Source: Sphingobacterium sp. (GTDB lineage: Bacteria > Bacteroidota > Bacteroidia > Sphingobacteriales > Sphingobacteriaceae). Taken from it: DNA of 64,000 nt. The stretch spans positions 930,001 to 994,000 of the forward strand of contig JAITTY010000005.1 of the NCBI GenBank assembly GCA_031286695.1. Reading direction: 5' to 3'. Under the pieces are notes generated by a model. It was not told the origin of the DNA and searched no databases. It saw nothing but the letters and a program-made list of their open reading frames with translations. Of this stretch, positions 1-7,498 are shown one piece after another; positions within the stretch are counted from its first letter, which is position 1; each line of letters opens with the position of its first letter. Made by a program: the position numbers and the translations under genes.

Positions 1-433
1 GCATCTGTGCAGCCGATACGCGGTAATCTGACCATTCAAGCAAATAAACATCTTCGTCCATAAAGGGGAAAAGATAGGCTGTGAATTTTGCAAAAGCAAC
101 GCCCACAGCGGCGATTGTCGCTGTTTGTATCACAGCAAAAAATGTCCAACCAAATACAAAACTCAATACGGGACCATAAGCCTCCCGAAGGTAAATATAT
201 TGGCCACCAGCCTTTGGAAACATTGCGCTGAGTTCACCATAACTCAATGCTGCTGTTAAAGTCATAAATCCACAGATCAGCCATACCACCATCATCCAAC
301 CCGCAGACCCCGTATTACGTGCGATATCTGCAGATACAATAAAAATCCCAGAACCGATCATACTTCCTACCACCAGCATAGTGGCATCCAATAACCCGAG
401 AGACTTTTGAAATGTTTGTTTCGACTCACTCAT
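1..433 (-). CDS. APC-superfamily amino acid permease (5' part, runs off the left edge)
   Basis: Integral inner-membrane amino acid permease. About 144 residues are read from the ATG at 433; the remainder lies beyond the window. After a short soluble N-terminus comes TM1 with the unwound substrate-site signature VGSMIGSGIF, then TM2 (WMMVVWLICGFMTLTAA), the loop SYGELSAMFPKAGGQYIYL and TM3 (SFVFGWTFFAVIQTATIAAV). This order is typical of the APC superfamily. The start lies 6 bp after the stop of the DUF885 peptidase gene, so it is the last visible gene of the hydroxyproline operon. Its likely job, by context only, is import of hydroxyproline, proline or peptide-derived amino acids. The substrate cannot be read from the sequence. 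Confidence 0.9.
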   Translation of the reverse strand, partial: MSESKQTFQKSLGLLDATMLVVGSMIGSGIFIVSADIARNTGSAGWMMVVWLICGFMTLTAALSYGELSAMFPKAGGQYIYLREAYGPVLSFVFGWTFFAVIQTATIAAVGVAFAKFTAYLFPFMDEDVYLLEWSDYRVSAAQM

Positions 434-439
434 AAACAC

Positions 440-2212
440 CTAGTTGTTAAAATGATAAAACTTCCAATTTGTCTCGTAATCGGGCTTTAACTTCTCACCC
501 TTGATAATCGCTCTTAGCATTTCCATGGGCAGATAATTTTCTTTGATCACACGGTCATGGAATTCCGCAAATGACATTTTCCCTTGATCGACCACCTCCT
601 CTTTAATGCGCATCAATTGCAAGCCGCCTACGAGATAGGCCAACTGATATAGAGGATCATAGGAACCTTCAAACGATCTCTTCACTTCACCATGCGCATT
701 AGCCGACTCAAATCCGACGCGGTTTACCAAGTAATCTATGCATTGCTGCGGTGTCCATTCACCTAAATGAAATTTAATACTAAAAGTTATTCGCGCACAG
801 CGGTGCATGCGCCAAAATAACATCCCGATCCGCTCCTCTGGAGTTTTTGCAAATCCCTTGCTATACAATAATAATTCCCAATAAAGTGTCCATCCTTCTG
901 TCCAAAAGGGGGTATTAAACGCTTCCTCGCGATAAGGCTTGTAACGTCTATTCATAAAATATTGCAGATGATGACCAGGAATCAATTCATGCTGGACTGT
1001 GCCTCGGGAGAAATAAGGATTATTGCCACGCATACTCATCAATTTCGCCTGCTGATCCATCGTGTTTGTCGGATAGGATATGCTAATTTCCCGTCCGCCT
1101 GTAAAAAAGGGATTGACCCGCTGCCGTTCAGGTGTCATCATGATCATGCCCCAAGTCTCGTCTGCCAGCTCAGGAATATTCATGAGTTTATTTTGTTCAA
1201 TAAATTGCTGTGCATCGTTGTACAATCTCATGATGAGCTCCGGCTGTTGTCCAATGGGTACGTAGGAGTTTTTAACCTTTTCCTGCGCTGCCCGCCAGTC
1301 GTCGCCGAAGCCCATTTCACGGCTCGCTTTCAATAGCTCTGCCTCACACCATTTAAACTCTTGATCCGCCAATTTTAGAAGATCCGTGGCTGTATAACTG
1401 ATCATTTCAGCTTTGAGCCTTCGGTTTATCTCTTTTTCCCAAATTGGCACACCTGCAATCTGACTACCGTCATCAAACACTTTCCAATCACTTTTTGCAG
1501 CCAATTTCTCCTTATAATCCGACAGCTTGCTTTTCACTTGCTGAAATATGGTGGGTACCCACCAGGTAAATTCTGGGTCGTATCCATTATAGAAATCGAA
1601 GGTGCTGGAGATCCTTAAGTCCAGTGAATTTAATAAGTCAACCAGAAAGTTAACATCTGAATAAGGAATGTTGGTCTTTTCCTGGAGTGCAGCTATTGAC
1701 CGATCGATTTCAGCGGCAACAAGCGTCAGCTCTTTTGCGACATCTTCTCCTGCCAGACGCTTCCCCCTACGGCGTTCCTTTTCAAGTGCAAAAATTCGCC
1801 GTGCGAAAGGTAAATACACGGATAAGCGGTTGTAATTCGACTCATCTTCTTTCAATGAAAGGAGATCACTTTTTAGTTTGCGCTTCAGTAAGATAAAATC
1901 TACCTGCCCCGATGTTTCGAGTTCTTCATAAGGAAACTTGTCCAGCTTGTTCAAATATTCGTTATCCAAACGCTGAAGACGTGCTAACTGTTCGGGTGAA
2001 GCCGCAGCCCGTTGATTGCCCCAGCCTTTGGGCATAGGGCCATAGAAATAGTTGATCGCCTCAACATCATGCCCATATTGCACGATATAAGGTTCTATGG
2101 GGGTGGTATGGTCGTATAATTTCATCTTTTGTGCATGTGTGGAGACCGGGAATAGAAAGAGTAACCCATAAAACAATATTTTGGGAGCTTTAAAAGAAAA
2201 AGAACGATTCAT
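440..2212 (-). CDS. Secreted DUF885 family metallopeptidase-like protein
   Basis: 590 residues with an N-terminal signal peptide (hydrophobic residues about 11-27, ending THAQ), so exported to the periplasm or beyond. The DUF885 hallmark is clear: HELIPGHH at residues 408-415, followed by TEGWTLYWE with E439, which looks like a gluzincin zinc site (two His of the HExxxGH-like motif plus a downstream Glu). Length matches the family. DUF885 proteins are generally regarded as peptidases. Here the gene sits 31 bp downstream of the hydroxyproline oxidase and 6 bp upstream of a permease, so a role in freeing hydroxyproline or proline from collagen- or extensin-derived peptides is a reasonable inference but is not shown. 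Confidence 0.85.
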   Translation of the reverse strand: MNRSFSFKAPKILFYGLLFLFPVSTHAQKMKLYDHTTPIEPYIVQYGHDVEAINYFYGPMPKGWGNQRAAASPEQLARLQRLDNEYLNKLDKFPYEELETSGQVDFILLKRKLKSDLLSLKEDESNYNRLSVYLPFARRIFALEKERRRGKRLAGEDVAKELTLVAAEIDRSIAALQEKTNIPYSDVNFLVDLLNSLDLRISSTFDFYNGYDPEFTWWVPTIFQQVKSKLSDYKEKLAAKSDWKVFDDGSQIAGVPIWEKEINRRLKAEMISYTATDLLKLADQEFKWCEAELLKASREMGFGDDWRAAQEKVKNSYVPIGQQPELIMRLYNDAQQFIEQNKLMNIPELADETWGMIMMTPERQRVNPFFTGGREISISYPTNTMDQQAKLMSMRGNNPYFSRGTVQHELIPGHHLQYFMNRRYKPYREEAFNTPFWTEGWTLYWELLLYSKGFAKTPEERIGMLFWRMHRCARITFSIKFHLGEWTPQQCIDYLVNRVGFESANAHGEVKRSFEGSYDPLYQLAYLVGGLQLMRIKEEVVDQGKMSFAEFHDRVIKENYLPMEMLRAIIKGEKLKPDYETNWKFYHFNN

Positions 2213-2243
2213 AATTCAGGTGTTGGTTTATATCATAATTTTA

Positions 2244-3506
2244 TCAGTCGAAACGATCCGGCCTAAAACCAGCGATTTCAGCCTCTATTTTCTGTCCTGC
2301 CAATAAATCTGCTACAACTTTCCCATAGGCAGGGCCCAAGCTCAAGCCCATCATACCACCCCCACCGGCAACTAAGACATTATCAAATTTTTTCAATCTT
2401 CCCAGATAGGGCAATCCATCAGGCGAGCAGGGTCTGTAACCATACCATATTTTTTCGCTTGGATAATCAACTTTCAATTCCGGATAATATTTTGGAATGG
2501 ATTCTACAATTCCGCGGACACGATTTTCATAAATTTTGTCATTTGCTGGTCCCAATTCCATCGTTCCACTGAATCTGATCTGCCCATTCATGGGTGTTAC
2601 AGCAACACGAGCCTCGAGTAACAATGCTGCATGATTCAATGTATTCTCTTTCTCGGGCTGATACATAAAAGAATACCCTTTTCCTGGCATAAGCGGTGTA
2701 TTTACCTGCAACTTTGATGTGAGCTGCGGCAAATAAGCGCCACCAGTCAAAACAAAAGCATCCGCCTGAAAACTTCCTTTGTTGCTGATCGCCTCTTTCA
2801 CCTTATTTCCGGCTGTTATAAATTTACTGACCTCAGTTTCTTCGAAAAAAGCGACCCCTGCGGCTTTCAAATATTGAATCAATTGCCGCATTAACTTTGG
2901 TGGGTATAATTTTCCGTCACAACGATAAAGTATAGCACCTAAAACATCCAGTTTCAGATTGGGCTCCAGTTCTTGGACGGCATTCCCCTCCAGAATATCG
3001 ACATCAAGTCCAAGATCCTGGGCACGATGCGCCAGCTCAATCTCCTCATGTTGCATTTCCTTCGATTTATACATCATCAGGATACCGTTCTGCTTCAGTT
3101 CAAAATCAAACCCCTCCTCCTTCGCCAATTCATCATATAATCTGCTGCTGTAGAGATTCAAATCACGTATTGCAGTCGCATGCTGTTCTACGTGTGAGCG
3201 ATTAGCATGTTTTAAAAACTTCAATCCCCAATTAATCATTCGTGGATTTAGCGAAGGCCGTACATAAAAAGGGCTTTTACTATTGAACATCCACTTTATC
3301 CCCTGCGCTACAATACCGGGGGCAGCCAAGGGCGTAAAATGACTGGGAACAATCATGCCGGCATTGCCATAAGAACAGTTATTGTCCAAGGTATTTTTTT
3401 CGAGGATTTTCACATCCCATCCGTCTCTCACCAGGTAATAGGCCGAAGCAAGTCCTGCAATTCCTGCTCCAACGACGACAACTGTACCTCTATTATTTTC
3501 TTTCAC
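2244..3506 (-). CDS. FAD-dependent D-amino acid oxidase/dehydrogenase, probable cis-4-hydroxy-D-proline oxidase
   Basis: 420-residue flavoprotein of the DAO family. The N-terminal dinucleotide-binding motif VVVGAGIAGLASAYYL is at residues about 10-25 with an acidic end to the second strand (KILEKN), and the C-terminal FAD region carries YGYRPCSPDGLPYLG and AGGGGMMGLSLGPAYG. General DadA-like enzymes share this layout. Between the hydroxyproline epimerase (23 bp upstream) and genes for the later steps, the predicted substrate is cis-4-hydroxy-D-proline, giving 1-pyrroline-4-hydroxy-2-carboxylate. No signal peptide or membrane segment is seen, so it acts in the cytoplasm or at the inner membrane face. 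Family is certain; substrate rests on context. Confidence 0.88.
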   Translation of the reverse strand: MKENNRGTVVVVGAGIAGLASAYYLVRDGWDVKILEKNTLDNNCSYGNAGMIVPSHFTPLAAPGIVAQGIKWMFNSKSPFYVRPSLNPRMINWGLKFLKHANRSHVEQHATAIRDLNLYSSRLYDELAKEEGFDFELKQNGILMMYKSKEMQHEEIELAHRAQDLGLDVDILEGNAVQELEPNLKLDVLGAILYRCDGKLYPPKLMRQLIQYLKAAGVAFFEETEVSKFITAGNKVKEAISNKGSFQADAFVLTGGAYLPQLTSKLQVNTPLMPGKGYSFMYQPEKENTLNHAALLLEARVAVTPMNGQIRFSGTMELGPANDKIYENRVRGIVESIPKYYPELKVDYPSEKIWYGYRPCSPDGLPYLGRLKKFDNVLVAGGGGMMGLSLGPAYGKVVADLLAGQKIEAEIAGFRPDRFD

Positions 3507-3529
3507 GTTGCTCTTCTCTTATTAATTTT

Positions 3530-4528
3530 TTAAATCACCTGAAAACCGCCAAAATAAGGATCCTCATCATCCAAAAAAATGGTATTATAGCCTGTTATCC
3601 TTGCCCAGCCTTCGATGGACGGCACAATAGCAGGCTTACCATCTACGGTTGTTTCCGCCTCGATTTTGCCGGTAAATTGTGAACCGATATAACTTTCATG
3701 TATAAACTCCATTCCTTTCTTCAATTTCCCTTTTGCATACCATTGCGCCATACGCGCCGAGGTACCTGTACCACAAGGAGAACGATCCAAGGCATTATCG
3801 CCAACCAGTACGGCATTGCGTCCGGACGAATTAGGGAGTTTAGGATCCCCTGTCCATTGGATGTGCGTCAACCCATGAATATTGACATCTTCGGGATGAA
3901 CAAAAGAATATTTTTCGTTTAGCAACTGACGGATTATTTTACCATAATGGATCAATTGGCTCGCAGAGTAAGAACTGATATCGTCAAAATTAGTTTGCGG
4001 ATCAATAATACCATAGAAATTCCCACCGTAGGCAACATCGACGCTGATGATGCCCAAATCTGGGCAATCGACCGTTAAACCTTCGGCGTATAAAAAGGAT
4101 TTTACATTGGTTAGCTTGACACTTTTCACCTTGGCCCCCTCCTGAACATAGTCGATATGTACAAGTCCAGCCGGAGTTTCCAGCCTTAATTTTCCGGGAA
4201 CTTTAGGTTGAACGAGCCCTTCCTCAATGGCAATCGTCACCGTACCGATCGTTCCATGTCCACACATCGGCAGACAGCCACTGGTTTCAATGTAAAGGAC
4301 GCCAATATCATTTTGCGGATCAAAGGGCGGATAAAGCATACTACCGCTCATCATGTCATGCCCTCTTGGTTCAAACATCAATCCCATACGGATCCAATCG
4401 TACTCACGTATAAAATGCAACCTGCGCTCCATCATGGAATTCCCCTGTAATAATGGGGCTCCTCCTGCCACCAATCGCACGGGACAACCACAGGTATGCG
4501 AATCAATGCAAAAAAAAGTCTTCTTCAT
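3530..4528 (-). CDS. 4-hydroxyproline 2-epimerase (proline racemase family)
   Basis: 332 residues. Interconverts trans-4-hydroxy-L-proline and cis-4-hydroxy-D-proline by a two-base mechanism using two cysteines. Both are present: C89 in MCGHGTIG and C252 in DRSPCGTGTSAR. Retention of the first Cys argues against the trans-3-hydroxyproline dehydratase subfamily, which has Thr or Ser there. The DMMSGSMLYPP stretch (residues 58-68) is also typical of the family. The gene is 35 bp downstream of the semialdehyde dehydrogenase and 23 bp upstream of the oxidase, the arrangement expected for hydroxyproline catabolism. Proline racemase is the main alternative, but operon context favours hydroxyproline. 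Confidence 0.92.
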   Translation of the reverse strand: MKKTFFCIDSHTCGCPVRLVAGGAPLLQGNSMMERRLHFIREYDWIRMGLMFEPRGHDMMSGSMLYPPFDPQNDIGVLYIETSGCLPMCGHGTIGTVTIAIEEGLVQPKVPGKLRLETPAGLVHIDYVQEGAKVKSVKLTNVKSFLYAEGLTVDCPDLGIISVDVAYGGNFYGIIDPQTNFDDISSYSASQLIHYGKIIRQLLNEKYSFVHPEDVNIHGLTHIQWTGDPKLPNSSGRNAVLVGDNALDRSPCGTGTSARMAQWYAKGKLKKGMEFIHESYIGSQFTGKIEAETTVDGKPAIVPSIEGWARITGYNTIFLDDEDPYFGGFQVI

Positions 4529-4563
4529 TTCTGATCACTTGTTTATATGGTCATTTGTTTCTA

Positions 4564-6021
4564 TTATGCTTTCGTCCATTGCTGATTGACCAAGCGGTCA
4601 ATTTGTAATGGGTTTCCGTCTTGCAATTCTTTAGGCAAAAATTCATTTGGCCAATTTTGAAAACTAATGGGGCGAATAAAGCGCTTTACCGCATCGGGCC
4701 CTACAGAAGTGAAACGCGCATCTGTGGTTGCCGGATAAGGTCCGCCATGCTGCATAGCATACTGTACTTCAACCCCAGTTGGCATACCCTGAAACAAAAG
4801 CCTTCCGCATTTGTCCTGTGCAATTGAAAAGAGTGCCTGGCATTCGTGGATGTCCTGCGCCGATGCCGCAAAAGTGATGGTTATCTGTCCTTCGAGCTGC
4901 TCCATTACAGTTTTCATTTCGTTAAGGTCGGCACAAGATATAATTAACCCAAAAGGTCCAAAAACCTCTTCCAATAACTTAGGATTAGCTAAAACTCGGC
5001 TTGCGTCAGTTTCAGCTAGCAGGGCCTGCGCAAAATCTTGTGCTGTATTATCCTGCCCTTCTTCCAATACGCCGATCCCTTCTGATTGAACCATTTCGTC
5101 TTTTAGGCGATTGTAGCTATCCAGAATACCCGCATGTAACATTTTCCCTGTAGCAGTAGATTTTAGTTCGCTCTTTAAGGCTAGTTTGAGCCGATCGAAC
5201 TCATCGCCCGCCAAGCCTACCAATACGCCCGGATTGGTACAAAATTGACCAACACCTAAAAGCAGTGAGGCAATATACTGCTTAGCAAAAGGTTCCAGAT
5301 TGCTAGCTAAGAAGTCTGGCAAAAGAAAAACCGGATTTACGCTTCCCATTTCAGCAAATACTGGAATAGGGTCAGGCCTTGATTGTCCTAGATCAAACAA
5401 AGCTTTTCCGCCACGAAATGAACCTGTGAATGCGACCGCTTTTACGAAGGTATGGCTGACCAACTGTTGTCCAGCGGCAAATGAATCCGACACCACATGA
5501 TTAAAAACACCGGTTGGGGCACCCTGTTTTGAAACCGCACGATCAATAGCGTCAGCCATTAATTGAGAGGTTTTAAGATGCGCAGGATGAGCCTTTACGA
5601 TGACTGAGCAGCCGGCACCAATGGCACTTGCTGTATCTCCGCCAGCAGTTGAAAAGGCGAAAGGAAAATTACTCGCGCCAAAAACGACCACTGGACCAAG
5701 TCCTTTGTTATATTTCCTTAAATCAAATTGCCCATTTGGATCCCGATCTATCCGAGCTTCACTGTATAAACCAGTACGAACGGCATCGGCATATCGACGC
5801 CATTGATTGACTGTTCTCGCTTTTTCACCCTGCAATCTTCCCAAAGGTAGTGCCGTTTCCAGATGAGCAGTTTCAATCAATATTTCGCCCAGTTCCTCAA
5901 TTTCAGCGGCAATGGCATACATCAATTCCGCTCTTTCGATGACATCCGTCTGCTGAAGAAACTGAAATCCAGCCTCCGCCTGTTTTACGATGTAATCAAT
6001 CTCATTTTCGTTTCTATCCAT
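4564..6021 (-). CDS. Aldehyde dehydrogenase, probable 2,5-dioxopentanoate (ketoglutarate semialdehyde) dehydrogenase
   Basis: Oxidises alpha-ketoglutarate semialdehyde to alpha-ketoglutarate with NAD(P)+, the last step of hydroxyproline breakdown. The frame can be opened 11 codons further at a TTG, but the ATG at 6021, directly preceded by AAAAGGA, is the better start and gives 485 residues. With that numbering the general base is E224 (PVFAEMGSVNP) and the nucleophile C261 (GVGQFCTNPG). The cofactor region VVVFGASNFPFAFS and GSFRGGKALF are as expected for this ALDH subgroup. A 169-bp gap separates it from the upstream deaminase, longer than the other gaps in the operon. Confidence 0.9.
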   Translation of the reverse strand: MDRNENEIDYIVKQAEAGFQFLQQTDVIERAELMYAIAAEIEELGEILIETAHLETALPLGRLQGEKARTVNQWRRYADAVRTGLYSEARIDRDPNGQFDLRKYNKGLGPVVVFGASNFPFAFSTAGGDTASAIGAGCSVIVKAHPAHLKTSQLMADAIDRAVSKQGAPTGVFNHVVSDSFAAGQQLVSHTFVKAVAFTGSFRGGKALFDLGQSRPDPIPVFAEMGSVNPVFLLPDFLASNLEPFAKQYIASLLLGVGQFCTNPGVLVGLAGDEFDRLKLALKSELKSTATGKMLHAGILDSYNRLKDEMVQSEGIGVLEEGQDNTAQDFAQALLAETDASRVLANPKLLEEVFGPFGLIISCADLNEMKTVMEQLEGQITITFAASAQDIHECQALFSIAQDKCGRLLFQGMPTGVEVQYAMQHGGPYPATTDARFTSVGPDAVKRFIRPISFQNWPNEFLPKELQDGNPLQIDRLVNQQWTKA

Positions 6022-6190
6022 TCCTTTTGTTTTTATTGTAAGTACTATCTTCAAAAATCAATAAAAACCTTCCCTATATTTTCATTCCTTGCGGTTATTC
6101 AATATAATAAGAAGGTTCTTCTCGCCTATTTTTACTTGGTCCTAAAAAGAAAACTTCATGAACCCTCATCTAGAAAGTCCAGAAGCATTT

Positions 6191-7090
6191 CTATAATTGT
6201 GGTCTCGTTGCGATTGAATCTGCAATAATTTTTTTCACACGTTGTTCTTCCTCGCCGATCAATGGCAATCTGGGAGCGCGTGTATAAGGTGTTGAAATTC
6301 CTTCTGCTGTCGCCGCCAATTTAATATATTGGACCAATTTAGGATGAATATCCAATTCCAATAAAGGCATAAACCAACGGTATATTTCTACAGCTTTGCT
6401 GTACTCGCCAGCCTTTACAAGATCGTACATGGCCACAGTTTCTCTTGGAAATGCGTCGACTAGCCCAGCAACTAAACCATCAGCCCCTAACATCAAAGAC
6501 TCAAGCCCTAAGGTATCTACTCCAGCCATAATCTTTAATCGATCACCAAAACGATTTTTCAAACGCGTGATATTTGTTAAATCTCGTGTAGACTCTTTCA
6601 CTGCCTGAATATTTGGTTCCAATAAGAGTTCCTCGAACATATCAAGCGATACATAAGTACTATAGTCAACAGGGTTGTTATAGATTAAGATTGGCAATTT
6701 GGTACTTTGTGCAACTGCACGAAAATAAGCGACCGCTTCTCTATCATCAGCTCTATAGCGCATCGGTGGCAATAACATCAAACCATCTGCACCTAATTCT
6801 TCACTGGTCTGAGCGACTTTGATCGCTGCAGCAGTTGTATTTTCTGCAATATTCAACAACACAGGTACACGCCCAGCGACAACCTTCAACGCATATGTCA
6901 ATAAATCATACTTTTCTTCCGTACTCAAAACACTTGCTTCACCCAATGATCCAGCGATAATCAAACCGTGAACACCTCCATCCAATTGTGCTTCAATGTT
7001 TTTACCAAACATATCAAAATCCAAATTTCCATTTTCATCAAATGGTGATAACATTGCAGGATAAATTCCTTCCCATTTAAATTGTGCCAT
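6191..7090 (-). CDS. DHDPS/NAL family lyase, probable 1-pyrroline-4-hydroxy-2-carboxylate deaminase
   Basis: 299 residues, a TIM-barrel class I aldolase-type enzyme. The Schiff-base lysine is K165 (IQAVKESTRD) and the catalytic tyrosine Y137 (LIYNNP); the N-terminus GIYPAMLSPFDENGNLD is characteristic of the family, as is GSLGEASVLSTEEK. The family also includes dihydrodipicolinate synthase and N-acetylneuraminate lyase. Next to the epimerase, oxidase and semialdehyde dehydrogenase genes, the likely reaction is deamination/dehydration of 1-pyrroline-4-hydroxy-2-carboxylate to ketoglutarate semialdehyde. It is the first gene of the operon, preceded by a TAGATTTG -7 box and ATTGACCT repeats. 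Confidence 0.88.
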   Translation of the reverse strand: MAQFKWEGIYPAMLSPFDENGNLDFDMFGKNIEAQLDGGVHGLIIAGSLGEASVLSTEEKYDLLTYALKVVAGRVPVLLNIAENTTAAAIKVAQTSEELGADGLMLLPPMRYRADDREAVAYFRAVAQSTKLPILIYNNPVDYSTYVSLDMFEELLLEPNIQAVKESTRDLTNITRLKNRFGDRLKIMAGVDTLGLESLMLGADGLVAGLVDAFPRETVAMYDLVKAGEYSKAVEIYRWFMPLLELDIHPKLVQYIKLAATAEGISTPYTRAPRLPLIGEEEQRVKKIIADSIATRPQL

Positions 7091-7118
7091 AGCGTATTAT
7101 TTTAATATTTCTTTATCA

Positions 7119-7126
7119 CAAATCTA
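7119..7126 (-). promoter_or_regulatory. Candidate -7 box (TAGATTTG) of the hydroxyproline operon
   Basis: The minus strand reads TAGATTTG, an exact match to the Bacteroidota -7 consensus TAnnTTTG, about 29 bp upstream of the ATG at 7090. A TTG lies 16 bp further upstream (7143-7145), which is short for the usual -33 spacing. Transcription is predicted to start near 7112. Confidence 0.45.
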
Positions 7127-7138
7127 TCTGGAATAGCG

Positions 7139-7185
7139 AGGTCAATCTTCTTATGAATTAATCAACACTGACCTAATATTGACCT
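7139..7185. promoter_or_regulatory. ATTGACCT-type repeats upstream of the hydroxyproline operon promoter
   Basis: Two TGACCT copies in direct orientation start 11 bp apart (7169-7174 and 7180-7185), and an inverted copy AGGTCA lies at 7139-7144. The extended forms are ACTGACCTAAT, ATTGACCTTTT and, inverted, ATTGACCT. The spacing of one helical turn and the position just upstream of the -7 box suggest a regulator binding site. No candidate regulator gene adjoins the operon in this window. Confidence 0.4.
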
Positions 7186-7436
7186 TTTCTAATAAATACC
7201 ACTCATAAGAAACCAGAAAAATGGCTTTCTAATTTCGAATACAGATTTATAACTTCTTTCAACAAAACTTCAGATGAGTGTTTTTTAAAGTCGAAATTGA
7301 ATTTTAGTAACTTAAATGTAAGTTCAACATTTATAACAAGATTTACAAAAAATAGCTTGTAAAAGATATATATACATGTTTATCGGCGTAAAATTTTGAC
7401 AGCTATTATGGAATGTATAGCTGCACATTAAAAATA

Positions 7437-7470
7437 ACAAAGGTTGCACTGTCAGACAGGCAACCTTTGT
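7437..7470 (-). terminator. Hairpin terminator after the efflux operon
   Basis: Perfect 11-bp arms ACAAAGGTTGC (7437-7447) and GCAACCTTTGT (7460-7470), with an inner CTGT/ACAG stem in the loop. On the minus strand the hairpin is followed by TTATTTTTAATG. It lies 28 bp after the stop of the pump gene. Confidence 0.75.
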
Positions 7471-7498
7471 ATCGTATATAATAATTAAAAATGGGTAA

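Larger units (their letters stand above)
7091..7436. other. Intergenic region: promoter side of the hydroxyproline operon
   Basis: No gene is supported here. On the minus strand it holds the operon promoter and its repeats, listed separately. Between about 7300 and 7436 it is AT-rich with a small inverted repeat (AACTTA...TAAGTT near 7309-7324). A 71-codon minus frame crossing 7324-7539 overlaps the end of the efflux pump gene and has no gene-like features. Confidence 0.6.

Noticed and set aside
962..1336. Plus-strand frame of 124 codons
   Set aside because: Antisense to the DUF885 gene, whose zinc motif fixes the true strand and frame.
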